A stretch of 64,000 nt of DNA. Source: Agrobacterium sp. a22-2. Lineage in GTDB: Bacteria; Pseudomonadota; Alphaproteobacteria; Rhizobiales; Rhizobiaceae. The position numbers were made by a program, and so were the translations under genes. The DNA is taken from assembly GCF_012276985.1 (NCBI RefSeq), contig NZ_JAAXMM010000013.1, positions 62,001 through 126,000 of the forward strand. Reading direction: 5' to 3'. Shown in pieces: positions 19,859 to 28,193 of this stretch (position 1 is its first letter; the number at the start of each line of letters is the position of its first letter). Below the pieces are notes generated by a model. The model had not been told where the DNA came from. It ran no database searches and saw nothing but the letters and a program-made list of their open reading frames with translations.

Positions 19859-21448
19859 TCAGAGGCCGGCCTGCTTTGCCCGCAGGCGATCTTCCGCCTG
19901 GGCGTCGAGGATCTGCCGGACTTTTGCGACCAGATCGGCCTCTGTCACCAGTTCCTGGGCGACGCGGGCTTCGCGCCATTCGGTGTTGTCGGTGATCTCG
20001 CCCGACAGGCGCTTGCCCTCGATCAGGTCCTTGATCTGCACCATGCCCTCTGCCCGCTCGTCGCCGCCCTGGATGATGGCGATGGGGCAACCTCTCCGGT
20101 CGGCATATTTCAGCTGGTTGCCGAATTTCTTCCAGTTGCCCTGGTACATTTCGGCGCGGATGCCTGCGTTGCGAAGGTCCTGCGTAAACCGCTGGTAACG
20201 GCCCATGCTCTCGACATCGCCATCCATGACGGTGACCAGGACAGGCGCGATGATATCGTCGGCACCGAGCTTGCCGAGATTTTTCAAGGCCGTCATCAGG
20301 CGCGACACGCCGATGGAGAAACCGGTGGCCGGGACCGGCTGGCCCATGAAGCGCGACACGAGACCATCATAACGACCACCGCCGCCGACCGAGCCAAAGA
20401 CGACCTTTTCGCCCTTTTCGTTGGTGACGTCGAAGGTCAGTTCGGCCTCATAGACGGGGCCGGTATAGTATTCGAGGCCGCGGACGACGGAGGGGTCGAT
20501 CACGATTCGACCGTCGTCATATCCGGCAGCTCCGACCAACGTCGCGATCGTTTCGAGCTCCTTTACGCCTTCACCGCCCGGTCCATTCGGCACTACGAAG
20601 CTCGAAAGTTCAGAGATCGCTGCTGCGACGAGTTTCTCGTTTCCTGAGTAACCGGTGTTCTTCGAATACACTTTGGCGAGCTTCGCGATCTCTATTCCCT
20701 TTTCAACGAAGCCGAGAATCTTGGTTGCCTGAAATTCATCCAGCCCTGCGCCCTTGGTGAAATCGCCGCTCTCATCCTTGCGGCCTTGGCCAAGCAACAG
20801 CTTCACACCCTCAGGCCCAAACTTATCCAGCTTATCAATCGCCCGCAGCACATTCAGCCGCCGGCCGGCATTTTCCTCGCCGCCGAGGCCGATCGCCTCC
20901 ATCACGCCGTCCAGAACCTTGCGGTTGTTGACCCGGATCACGTAATCCCCGCGCTTGATGCCGAGCGCTTCCATCGTATCCGCCATCATCATGCACATCT
21001 CAGCATCGGACTGGACACCCGGCGCGCCGACCGTATCGGCGTCGAACTGCATGAACTGGCGGAAGCGGCCGGGGCCGGGCTTTTCGTTGCGGAAGACGTA
21101 GCCGGCGCGGTAGGTGCGGTAGGGCAGCTGGATCTCGTTGAAATTCTCCGCGACATGGCGGGCAAGCGGCGCGGTCAGATCGTAGCGCAGGCTCATCCAC
21201 TGGTCGTCATCGTCCTGCAGGGAGAAGACGCCTTCGTTGGGGCGGTCGCTGTCGGGCAGGAATTTTCCCAGCGCATCGGTATATTCAAACAGCGGCGTCT
21301 CGACCGGATCGAAACCGTAGCGCTCGTAGACCTCGCGGATCTTGGCGGTCATCTCGTTGACGGCGCGGATATCGCCGGCCTCGCGGTCCACGAAGCCGCG
21401 CGGCAGGCGGGCTCTCAGTTTCTGCGGCTTCTTGGTCTTGTCGCTCAT
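19859..21448 (-). CDS. hisS: Histidyl-tRNA synthetase
   Basis: The 529-residue class II synthetase charges tRNA-His. It shows motif 2 ([20 protein letters not shown]), the histidine-specific motif [15 protein letters not shown], motif 3 ([13 protein letters not shown]), and the C-terminal anticodon-binding domain ([14 protein letters not shown]). It is longer than E. coli HisRS (424), typical for alphaproteobacteria. The start [14 protein letters not shown] is unambiguous. Bases 20581-20760 have clearly lower GC than the flanks (see findings). A palindromic repeat element follows the stop codon. Confidence 0.95.
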   Translation of the reverse strand: MSDKTKKPQKLRARLPRGFVDREAGDIRAVNEMTAKIREVYERYGFDPVETPLFEYTDALGKFLPDSDRPNEGVFSLQDDDDQWMSLRYDLTAPLARHVAENFNEIQLPYRTYRAGYVFRNEKPGPGRFRQFMQFDADTVGAPGVQSDAEMCMMMADTMEALGIKRGDYVIRVNNRKVLDGVMEAIGLGGEENAGRRLNVLRAIDKLDKFGPEGVKLLLGQGRKDESGDFTKGAGLDEFQATKILGFVEKGIEIAKLAKVYSKNTGYSGNEKLVAAAISELSSFVVPNGPGGEGVKELETIATLVGAAGYDDGRIVIDPSVVRGLEYYTGPVYEAELTFDVTNEKGEKVVFGSVGGGGRYDGLVSRFMGQPVPATGFSIGVSRLMTALKNLGKLGADDIIAPVLVTVMDGDVESMGRYQRFTQDLRNAGIRAEMYQGNWKKFGNQLKYADRRGCPIAIIQGGDERAEGMVQIKDLIEGKRLSGEITDNTEWREARVAQELVTEADLVAKVRQILDAQAEDRLRAKQAGL

Positions 21449-21592
21449 GATACGGGCACCGGATCTTTTCGAATTTCAAGTGCCGGTGTCTTAGAGGATC
21501 AGGGTTTTGGCGGCAAGGGCGAAGCGATGGGCAAGGCTTTAAGGCAGGCCCGACAGGTGCTATATTGGCCCCGCATAATCAGGACAGAAGCC

Positions 21593-21826
21593 ATGAACAC
21601 GCGCGTCACGCTCGACATGCCGGAAGAAATGCACCGCCTGGTGCTGAAATATGCCGCCGAAGCCGGGGCGGACCCCAATGCCTTTATGCTCGAAATCATC
21701 GAGGAGCGGCTGGAGGACGCCTATTTCGTAAAGCAGGCCGAGGAGGTGCTGGCGGCACGGGCGCGCGGCGAAAGCCGGACCTATTCGCTGGAAGAAGTGA
21801 AGCGCGAACTTGGCTTGGACGATTGA
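21593..21826 (+). CDS. Antitoxin of a RelBE/ParDE-type system
   Basis: The 77-residue protein begins TRVTLDMPEEMHRLVLKYA, a ribbon-helix-helix-like N-terminus expected to bind operator DNA as a dimer, and ends in a charged helical tail (EEVLAARARGESRTYSLEEVKREL) that would wrap the toxin. The SLEEVKREL ending is frequent in antitoxins that precede RelE toxins. Its last 17 bases overlap the toxin gene. The pair is divergent from hisS with 144 bp between. Such antitoxins neutralise the toxin and repress their own operon. Confidence 0.85.
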   Translation: MNTRVTLDMPEEMHRLVLKYAAEAGADPNAFMLEIIEERLEDAYFVKQAEEVLAARARGESRTYSLEEVKRELGLDD

Positions 21827-22079
21827 CCTAGATGACAAGGCGGGCAAGCAGCTCGCGAAGGTCGGCAAACCGACGGCTGCTCGCTTGATCGCCTATCTCG
21901 AGAAGCGAATAGCCCCTCTCGACGATCCACGCCAACAAGGTCGCGCGTTACAAGGACCCGAATTCCCGCATCTCTGGCGCTACAAGGTCGGCGATTACCG
22001 GATCATCTGCGATATCCAGGACCAGAAGCTGATTGTGCTCGTGATCGAGATCGGCCATCGCAGCTCCGTCTACCGGTGA
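21810..22079 (+). CDS. RelE/ParE-superfamily toxin
   Basis: The 89-residue basic protein fits the RelE fold: MAWTIDLDDKAGKQLAKVGK helix, then a helix-rich linker and the strands HLWRYKVGDYRIICDI and KLIVLVIEIGHRSSVYR, where the Arg and Lys residues (Arg57, Arg64, Arg84) and terminal Tyr-Arg are the usual RNase-active or target-binding positions. The TTG start at 21810 is chosen because MAWTI is the common N-terminus; it overlaps the antitoxin by 17 bases, giving translational coupling. RelE members cut ribosome-bound mRNA; ParE members poison gyrase. The sequence looks closer to RelE. Confidence 0.88.
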   Translation: MAWTIDLDDKAGKQLAKVGKPTAARLIAYLEKRIAPLDDPRQQGRALQGPEFPHLWRYKVGDYRIICDIQDQKLIVLVIEIGHRSSVYR

Positions 22080-22083
22080 CATC

Positions 22084-22839
22084 ATGATCCTCGAAGCGCT
22101 GAACTATGCCGCGACCTGGCCGCTGACAGCCAAGGCGAACCGTGGGGCGATCCGGTATTCCGTCAATCTATGGTCGCGCGCCGGGCGCTGCGCGAAGGTG
22201 TGGCGCGAGCATGAAGAGAATTGCCAGGCGGCGGTGCGGCTTGCCTTTGCGGATCTGAAGCAAAGGCGCACGGCCGTGGTGCTCGGCTCCGGCCTGCTGC
22301 GCGACGTGCCGATCCTCGAGCTTGGTGGCACCTTCGACACGGTGGTGCTGGTCGACCTGGTGCATCTGGCCAGCGTCAGGCTGTGGCTGCTCGCCAAGGG
22401 CATCCGGAACGTGCGGCTGATCGAACGGGATCTGTCGGGCTACGACGATCTGGCCGGCGGGCGGCGGCCGGAGCCGCTGGCCTTCCTGCGGCAAGTGCCC
22501 TACCTCGACTTCGTGGTCTCGGCCAATCTGCTATCGCAGATCGGTCGCGGCGCGGGCCGACAGCTGGCGGCGGAGCCGGCCGGCCGCATGCCGGCGGATG
22601 CGCTGACCCACTTGATCCAGGCCCATCTCGACGGGCTTGCGGCAATCGCCGCCAAGACCTGCCTGATCACCGATACCGACTATACAGTGATCGACCGGAT
22701 GGGCGAAGTGCGTGAAACCTTCGACCTGATGCATGGCGTGGTCATTCCTCATGTCAGGCAAAGCTGGGAGTGGCCGGTGGCGCCACTCGGCGAGGAAAGC
22801 CCGGACTATCGCATCGTGCACAAGGTGGTTGCCGTCTAG
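22084..22839 (+). CDS. Hypothetical protein with Rossmann-like core
   Basis: The 251-residue protein has AVVLGSGLLRDVPIL at residues about 64-79 and FDTVVLVDLVHLASVRL at about 84-100, resembling the nucleotide-binding first two strands of a methyltransferase or dinucleotide-binding fold. A later YLDFVVSANLLSQI segment could be the strand that carries motif IV. No definite family name is offered. It starts five bases after the RelE-like toxin stop, so it may be transcribed with that module, although its size and lack of nuclease or kinase motifs argue against being a third toxin-antitoxin component. Confidence 0.7.
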   Translation: MILEALNYAATWPLTAKANRGAIRYSVNLWSRAGRCAKVWREHEENCQAAVRLAFADLKQRRTAVVLGSGLLRDVPILELGGTFDTVVLVDLVHLASVRLWLLAKGIRNVRLIERDLSGYDDLAGGRRPEPLAFLRQVPYLDFVVSANLLSQIGRGAGRQLAAEPAGRMPADALTHLIQAHLDGLAAIAAKTCLITDTDYTVIDRMGEVRETFDLMHGVVIPHVRQSWEWPVAPLGEESPDYRIVHKVVAV

Positions 22840-22904
22840 GCGCGGAGGGTGAAAACGAAGCGACACGCCTTGCTTTCGCCGGAATGGGGATTACCTTCGG
22901 GATC

Positions 22905-23291
22905 ATGCGCTGTTTCCTCCGGATCATGGCCGTGCTTGCCGCCATCGCCTATGGCGCGATGCCGTATACCGGCATGGCCGTGACGATGCCGGTTACGGCT
23001 GTCATGGTCGTTCCGACGGCGGTTGCCTCACATGCAGACCATGGGCATGGGGCGATCAATCATGGCGATGCCGGCCGGATGATGCCGGCAACGGTGGCAG
23101 AATCCGATGACGGCTGTCCGCATCAGCCGCAGACGATGGCCAAGGGCCATTGCGCCGCCTGCCTGACGCTGGCCGCCGATATCCGCATCCACGATGCCGG
23201 CAAACCGGCGCGGAGGGCCGAGGCGCCGACTGTTGCAACCCGCCTCATCTCGCTGACGGCCGCGCCGCTCGACCCGCCTCCCCGCGCCTGA
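22905..23291 (+). CDS. Small secreted or membrane protein with Cys/His-rich segment
   Basis: The 128-residue product starts with a hydrophobic segment (FLRIMAVLAAIAYGAMPYTG) that could be a signal peptide or anchor. The middle is rich in His and Met (SHADHGHGAINH, GRMMP) and carries CPHQPQTMAKGHCAACLTL, with three Cys and two His suitable for metal binding. It precedes a DUF305 protein by 76 bp, and both suggest periplasmic copper or other metal handling. The start is uncertain: an ATG 21 bases upstream (22884) is also in frame. No family name could be assigned with confidence. Confidence 0.6.
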   Translation: MRCFLRIMAVLAAIAYGAMPYTGMAVTMPVTAVMVVPTAVASHADHGHGAINHGDAGRMMPATVAESDDGCPHQPQTMAKGHCAACLTLAADIRIHDAGKPARRAEAPTVATRLISLTAAPLDPPPRA

Positions 23292-23366
23292 CGTTCACCG
23301 ACAGATATCGCATTCGTCGCGCCATTGCGCACAACAAGATTCTGCAGAGTCAGAAAGGGTAATCCC

Positions 23367-23747
23367 ATGTTTTTGAAATCCATTCTCGCCACCGCCGCAC
23401 TGCTGGCCGCAACGGTTGTCCAGGCCCAGGATGCACCGCCCCACGCGGGCCACACAACCGGCATGGACATGAGCCAGCCGGCCGGCGACCAGGGGCCGTC
23501 CAGCATGGCGTTTGCCGGGGCCAATGCCAAAATGCATACGGACATGGCCATCGCCTATTCCGGTGATGCCGATGTCGATTTCGTGCGCGGCATGATCCCC
23601 CATCACCAGGGCGCCATCGACATGGCGAAGATCGAGCTGCAATACGGCAAGGATCCGGAGATCCGCAAAGTTGCTGAAGAGGTGATCAAGGCCCAGGAGG
23701 CCGAAATCGCCATGATGAAGGCCTGGCTCGCGTCGAAGGGCAAGTAG
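23367..23747 (+). CDS. DUF305-family periplasmic protein (CopM-like)
   Basis: The 126-residue protein has a cleavable signal peptide ([20 protein letters not shown]) and a DUF305 four-helix domain with the characteristic [19 protein letters not shown] motif and a C-terminal [17 protein letters not shown] helix. DUF305 proteins such as cyanobacterial CopM bind copper through Met and His residues; the mature N-terminus here ([12 protein letters not shown]) is also Met/His-rich. The start at 23367 follows an AAAGGG site. Together with the upstream Cys/His-rich gene it suggests a small metal-response unit. Confidence 0.88.
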   Translation: MFLKSILATAALLAATVVQAQDAPPHAGHTTGMDMSQPAGDQGPSSMAFAGANAKMHTDMAIAYSGDADVDFVRGMIPHHQGAIDMAKIELQYGKDPEIRKVAEEVIKAQEAEIAMMKAWLASKGK

Positions 23748-23799
23748 GCGTTTCCGAAACGCGGGCGGCTATTGCATATAAGAAAAAACCCTCTCTGGC

Positions 23800-23968
23800 C
23801 TGCCGGCGCTTGTCACTGCAATCGATTCACAGGATCGATTGCTCCGCTACGCGGATCGTTCCGCACCCCACCACAAGGGGGGAGAAGACCCGCGGAAACC
23901 GCTCGGATCTAATCGCCGGTGGTGCGACTGGGTTAAGCCCTCCCCCTTGTGGGGAGGGTAGGGAGGGG
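23800..23968. repeat. Dispersed palindromic repeat element, copy B
   Basis: This copy shares 67 of 70 bases (23800-23869) with copy A at 19529-19598, including the inner palindrome around TCACAGG. Its right part again contains a G/C fold-back: CCACAAGGGGGGAG (23871-23884) faces CTCCCCCTTGTGG (23940-23952), with a further CCCTCC...GGAGGG palindrome to 23968. It lies in the gap between the DUF305 gene and the convergent LysR gene, where it may act as a transcription terminator. The rest of the gap is empty. Confidence 0.88.
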
Positions 23969-24028
23969 TCTTTTCATTCGCATTGCACCCGCTGCTGGGA
24001 AGAGCCGGCCTGATGAGCAACAACCCCA

Positions 24029-24919
24029 TCAGGCGCCCGCTGCATCGCGGCTCAGGCGTTCCAGCATGGCGGCCGCAATCGTGATACGGCGTTCCTTGTG
24101 GCGCAGGACGGAGAACTGGCGGGACGGCAGGTCGAAGCCGGCTTTTCTGAGCAGGCCCTCGCGCAATTGCGTCTCGGCGGCGATGCCGGAGACCACGGCG
24201 GCGCAGGGCCCGGCCCGCACGGCCGACAGCACCGCCTCATTGGACGGCAGTTCGAGAACCACATGCAGCGCTGCCGGATCGACATCCAGGCCGGCGAGTG
24301 CCGCCTCGAAGGCACTGCGGGTGCCGGAGCCCGGTTCGCGCATCACCCAGCCCGAGGTGGCCAGATCGCTGCCTTCCAGGCGCCGGCCATCGGCCCAGGG
24401 GTGATCGGGGCCGGTGACGATCAGGATATCGTCGTCGGTCAGCTTCGACACCGACAGAGCCGGCTCGTCGATGGCTCCTTCGACGAAGCCGATATCGGCC
24501 GTGCCCTGCAGGACCGCACTCGCCACCGAACGAGTATTGCCGATGGAAAGCGTCAGGGCGACGCCTGGATAATCTCGGTGGAAGCGCATCAGTACCGGCG
24601 GCAGCCAGTAGCTGGCGATGGTCTGGCTGGCATGGACCGACAGCGTGCCGCGCATCAGGCCGCCCATGTCGGCCAGCATCTGCTCGGCGGCGCGCACCCG
24701 CGCCAGAACCGCCCTCGCCTCACCCAAAAAGACGCGGCCCTCCTGCGTCAGCTCGATGCGCCGGCCGACCCGGTCGAACAGGGCGACGCCGTAAAACCCC
24801 TCCAGTGTCTTGATGGCGGAACTGACCGCCGAGGGCGTCAGGCCGATCGCCGCTGCGGCCTGGGTCAGGTGCTCGCACTCGGCAACAGCGACAAAGATGG
24901 AAAGCTGCTCGAAGGTCAT
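24029..24919 (-). CDS. LysR-type regulator, YeiE-like
   Basis: The 296-residue protein has the LysR layout: N-terminal winged helix-turn-helix (FEQLSIFVAVAECEHLTQAA, then the SAVSSAIKTLEGFYGVALF recognition region) and a periplasmic-binding-protein-like effector domain from about residue 90. It is divergent from a YeiH-family transporter, the arrangement seen for YeiE-YeiH in enterobacteria, where YeiE responds to sulfite. Sulfur-compound sensing is therefore a reasonable guess. A perfect inverted repeat lies next to its start codon and is a likely autoregulatory site. Confidence 0.88.
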   Translation of the reverse strand: MTFEQLSIFVAVAECEHLTQAAAAIGLTPSAVSSAIKTLEGFYGVALFDRVGRRIELTQEGRVFLGEARAVLARVRAAEQMLADMGGLMRGTLSVHASQTIASYWLPPVLMRFHRDYPGVALTLSIGNTRSVASAVLQGTADIGFVEGAIDEPALSVSKLTDDDILIVTGPDHPWADGRRLEGSDLATSGWVMREPGSGTRSAFEAALAGLDVDPAALHVVLELPSNEAVLSAVRAGPCAAVVSGIAAETQLREGLLRKAGFDLPSRQFSVLRHKERRITIAAAMLERLSRDAAGA

Positions 24920-24925
24920 CGGCCA

Positions 24926-24948
24926 TTCATTCGATTTTACCGAATGAA
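24926..24948. promoter_or_regulatory. Candidate LysR operator between yeiE-like and yeiH genes
   Basis: TTCATTCG (24926-24933), ATTTTAC spacer, and CGAATGAA (24941-24948) form a perfect inverted repeat starting seven bases upstream of the regulator start codon. A further ATTCGAT half site occurs at 24961. The spacing fits the T-N11-A style of LysR sites. Confidence 0.6.
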
Positions 24949-25020
24949 ATGTGACATACTATTCGATGGATGTCGATGATCGCGGATGACAGGTTGGGCT
25001 ATATCCACACAGGTTGTCCG

Positions 25021-26028
25021 ATGCTCTGTCCGCCCCGCCTTCTCGCTATTTTTCCCGGCCTCGCGCTTGCCGGCGCGGTGACGCTGGCCGCGCTGCTGAT
25101 CGAACGGCTAGAGATCGTCGCCACCGGTGGCCATTTCATCGAGAGCCTGGTGCTGGCCATCCTGCTCGGCACCGCCATCCGCTCGGCGCTGCCGCTTGGA
25201 CCCCGCTTCGAGCCGGGCATCGAGTTCAGCGCCCGGACGATTCTGGAGAGTGCCGTGGTGCTGCTGGGCGCCTCGATCAGCGTCGCTGATATCGGCGAGG
25301 CGGGTTTTGGCCTGGTGGCCGGCATCGCCGGTCTGGTTTGCCTGTCGCTGCTGTTCAGCTTCGGCATCGGACTGGCCCTTGGCCTGCCGGCCAAGCTTGC
25401 CACGCTGGTGGCCTGCGGCAACTCGATCTGCGGCAATTCGGCGATTGCCGCCGCCGCCCCGGTCATCGCGGCCGAGCCGCGCGATGTGGCCGCCTCGATC
25501 GCCTTTACCGCCATTCTCGGCGTCGGCGCCGTGCTGCTGATGCCGCTGGTGCAAACCGTCGCCGGGCTGAGCGCCCTGCAATACGGCACCTTTGCCGGGC
25601 TGACGGTCTATGCCGTGCCGCAGGTGCTGGCCGCGACCGCACCGGCCGGGCTGGTCAGCATGCAGACCGGAACGCTGGTCAAGTTGATCCGCGTGCTGAT
25701 GCTCGGCCCCGTCCTGCTGATGCTCGGCATCATCAACGGCCGCCGCGGCCGGCAGGTGTCGCTGCAGCATGTGCTGCCGTGGTTCATCGCCGGCTTCGCT
25801 CTGATGATGGCGCTGCGCTCGCTCGGCCTCATTCCCGAAATAGCTCTGCAACCGATCGCCGGCCTGTCCAACCTGCTGACCGTGATGGCGATGGCCGGCC
25901 TCGGGCTCTCGGTCGATATCCGCAGTGCAACGCGGGCCGGCGGGCGAGTGATCCTTGCCGCCTGCCTGTCGCTTGCAGCGCTCGGGGGTGCGAGCCTCAT
26001 GCTGATCCATATGCTGCAGATCGCCTGA
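25021..26028 (+). CDS. yeiH: YeiH/PSE-family putative sulfate or sulfite exporter
   Basis: The 335-residue membrane protein has about ten transmembrane helices. The conserved re-entrant motif GNSICGNSAIAAAAPVI (near residue 140) and the GAVLLMPLVQTVAGLS helix identify the YeiH (UPF0324, PSE) family. The start MLCPPRLLA is preferred because ACAGG lies about 8 bases before it; an ATG 51 bases upstream has no ribosome binding site. The family is linked to export of sulfur oxyanions, but transport has rarely been shown. It is divergent from the LysR regulator. Confidence 0.88.
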   Translation: MLCPPRLLAIFPGLALAGAVTLAALLIERLEIVATGGHFIESLVLAILLGTAIRSALPLGPRFEPGIEFSARTILESAVVLLGASISVADIGEAGFGLVAGIAGLVCLSLLFSFGIGLALGLPAKLATLVACGNSICGNSAIAAAAPVIAAEPRDVAASIAFTAILGVGAVLLMPLVQTVAGLSALQYGTFAGLTVYAVPQVLAATAPAGLVSMQTGTLVKLIRVLMLGPVLLMLGIINGRRGRQVSLQHVLPWFIAGFALMMALRSLGLIPEIALQPIAGLSNLLTVMAMAGLGLSVDIRSATRAGGRVILAACLSLAALGGASLMLIHMLQIA

Positions 26029-26038
26029 TCTCCCTGAT

Positions 26039-26296
26039 CTATTCGTTCTGCATGACCTGCGTCATCTTCTCCCGGCATGGCGCCGAGACGCTGTCGCCTT
26101 TTGCCTGCAGGCACATGGCAATGCGGCCCTCACCGGGTTTGACGCCCGGGCAGAGGCTGCGGATATCGGCCATGCAGACCTTGGCAATCTCGCGGGCCAC
26201 CGCCTTTTGCTCGGGCGTGACCTGGGCCTGGGCGCTGGCGATGGCGGGTGCCAGCAGAAGGGCTGCAAGAAGAATGGAATGTTTGAAGGCGAGCAT
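26039..26296 (-). CDS. Small secreted cysteine-containing protein
   Basis: The 85-residue product has a clear signal peptide (MLAFKHSILLAALLLAPAIASAQA) and a mature domain of about 60 residues with four Cys (CMADIRSLCPGVKPG, then MCLQAKGDSVSAPC), likely two disulfides in the periplasm. The pattern resembles the cysteine-rich repeat proteins of rhizobia that end CREKM or similar. The function is unknown. It is convergent with yeiH, with a gap of only ten bases. Confidence 0.8.
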   Translation of the reverse strand: MLAFKHSILLAALLLAPAIASAQAQVTPEQKAVAREIAKVCMADIRSLCPGVKPGEGRIAMCLQAKGDSVSAPCREKMTQVMQNE

Positions 26297-26659
26297 TGTC
26301 TGGTCCTTTGGTTCTGATCGTCTGCGACTAAGGTCGGCGCCGGCAGGGCGGGCAGGGTATGGAGAGCCGCACCGCCGACGCCTCGGACACTCGCTTGGAG
26401 GTCCTTCCCAGTAAACCGCATGGGCCCCTTTACCGGGGGCGGTGGGTCGGGCACCCATGCGGCGAACGTGTGCTGCAGGCCTGGTTTGGGGGCAAGGCCT
26501 GCCGCACGAAGGCCAAGCTATGGCGGAGATTTGCCCGGCATATCGTCGGACAACCGCATTTTTTCCCAAATTCCATCGGACAGGTAACGCTGTGTAACAG
26601 GCTTGCCCTTTGCCGGCCGATCGGCACAATAAACGGCAGACCACGCCTAAGAGGATGGG
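26297..26659. other. Intergenic stretch without a supported gene
   Basis: The 363 bases between the divergent Cys-rich protein and HAD hydrolase genes have no convincing coding region. The only structure noticed is an inverted repeat, GCAGGCCT (26475-26482) and AGGCCTGC (26495-26502), with a 12-base loop. Promoters for both flanking genes must lie here, but none could be called. Confidence 0.5.
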
Positions 26660-27367
26660 ATGATGATCGGCCGCGCCCTGACCACTATCGGCCTCGATGC
26701 CGACGACACGCTCTGGCAAAACGAGCAATATTACCGGCTGACCGAGGATCACTTCAAAGGCCTGCTGGCCGACTTCGCCGAACCCGACCATATCTCGGCC
26801 CGGCTGTTGGAGGCCGAGAGGCGCAATCTCGATCACTATGGCTTCGGCATCAAGGGCTTTACCCTGTCGATGATCGAGACGGCGCTGGAGATCACCGATG
26901 GCCGGGCGCCGGGCCGGGTGATCGGCGAGATCCTGTCGATCGGCCGCGATCTGCTCAGCCACCCCGTCGAGACCATGCCGCATGTGCACGAGGCGCTGGA
27001 GGCGCTCAGCGGCTCCTATTTCCTGGTGCTGATCACCAAGGGCGACCTGTTCGACCAGGAGCGCAAGCTCGCCCAATCGGGCCTTGGCGACTTTTTCGAT
27101 GCGGTGGAGATCGTCTCGGACAAGAACGCGACCACCTATCGCCGGATATTTTCGAAGAATGGGGAGAGCCCGGATCGGGCGATGATGGTCGGCAATTCGC
27201 TGAAATCCGACGTGGTGCCGGCGATTGCGGTCGGCGCATGGGGCGTGTTCGTGCCGCATGAACTGACCTGGATTCTCGAGCATGTGGAAAAGCCCGCCGA
27301 GGCGCCGCGCTTTCGCGAGCTTTCCCATCTCGGCGCGCTGCCGGACTTGGTCGAATCGATCGGCTGA
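26660..27367 (+). CDS. HAD-family hydrolase
   Basis: The 235-residue protein opens with the HAD nucleophile motif GLDADDTLWQN (Asp13 or Asp15 depending on the chosen ATG), a helical cap domain (residues about 25-95), motif II in FLVLITKGDL, and motif IV VGNSLKSDVVPA. It belongs to the type I-capped phosphatases (phosphoglycolate phosphatase/YjjG-like). The substrate is undetermined. A second ATG at 26663 sits at better distance from the AAGAGGA site. The stop abuts that of the convergent tag gene with no spacer. Confidence 0.87.
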   Translation: MMIGRALTTIGLDADDTLWQNEQYYRLTEDHFKGLLADFAEPDHISARLLEAERRNLDHYGFGIKGFTLSMIETALEITDGRAPGRVIGEILSIGRDLLSHPVETMPHVHEALEALSGSYFLVLITKGDLFDQERKLAQSGLGDFFDAVEIVSDKNATTYRRIFSKNGESPDRAMMVGNSLKSDVVPAIAVGAWGVFVPHELTWILEHVEKPAEAPRFRELSHLGALPDLVESIG

Positions 27368-28000
27368 TCAGCGCGGCCGCTGAAACGAGGCCCGGAGCTT
27401 TTCGACGCTGTCGCGGCACAGGCAGCCTTCGATGTGATCATTGACCAGGCCCATGGCCTGCATGAAGGCGTAGACGGTGGTGGGGCCGACAAAAGTCCAG
27501 CCGCGCTTCTTCAGGTCCTTCGACAGGCGGATCGAGGTCGGCGATGTCGGATTGGCCCTCAGCGTCGCATAATCCATGCGGACCGGGCGTTCGTCGGCAC
27601 CGGGCTCGAAACTCCAGAAATAGCGGGCCAGCGACCCGAATTCGGCCTCCAGATCCACGGCGCGGCGGGCATTGTTGATGGTCGAGACGATCTTGCCACG
27701 GTGGCGGATGATGCCGGTATCGGCCAGGCAACGGGCGATATCGTCGTCGCCGAAGAGTGCCACCTTGTGGCAGTCGAAATCGGCAAAGGCGGCGCGGAAA
27801 TTGTCGCGCTTGCGCAGGATCGTCAGCCAGGACAGGCCCGACTGGAACCCTTCCAGACAGATCTTTTCAAACAACCGCGCATCGTCCGTCACCGGACGGC
27901 CCCATTCCTCGTCGTGATAGCGGCGGTAGTCGTCCAGGTTGCCGTACCAGGAGCAGCGCACCTGCCCGTCGTCGCCCGTCACAAGACCGGTTTTTTCCAT
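27368..28000 (-). CDS. tag: DNA-3-methyladenine glycosylase I
   Basis: The 210-residue enzyme removes 3-methyladenine from alkylated DNA. The N-terminal RCSWYG with the YHDEEWGRP motif (Glu as base-binding residue, Trp stacking) and the C-terminal GCLCRDS that supplies zinc-binding Cys are hallmarks of the Tag family; FQSGLSWLTILRKRDNFR is the helix-hairpin-helix region. The length is slightly above E. coli Tag (187). It is the only obvious DNA repair gene in the window. Confidence 0.93.
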   Translation of the reverse strand: MEKTGLVTGDDGQVRCSWYGNLDDYRRYHDEEWGRPVTDDARLFEKICLEGFQSGLSWLTILRKRDNFRAAFADFDCHKVALFGDDDIARCLADTGIIRHRGKIVSTINNARRAVDLEAEFGSLARYFWSFEPGADERPVRMDYATLRANPTSPTSIRLSKDLKKRGWTFVGPTTVYAFMQAMGLVNDHIEGCLCRDSVEKLRASFQRPR

Positions 28001-28193
28001 GGATCGTGATTCCCTCTGATCATCGATCGCCGTTTACCATTTGTTCACTATTTTTCCAAACGCGGCGCTAACCCTGATGAAAGGTTTACAGGGTCCACGG
28101 CCTTTTAGCGGAGCGGCGTTTACCATTTGGCGGCGGGCGCGATGCCACGATCACGGTATCCCTAGTCTCGGTAAAATGTAGCGAGTCCGTCCG

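Noticed and set aside
20786-21826. 346-codon plus-strand frame opposite hisS
   Set aside because: Only the last 77 codons form a real gene, the antitoxin starting at 21593; the rest is a shadow of hisS.
26039-27328. 429-codon minus-strand frame covering the HAD hydrolase gene
   Set aside because: Only its last 85 codons (26039-26296), with a signal peptide and Cys pattern, look real. The rest is antisense to the HAD gene and to non-coding DNA.
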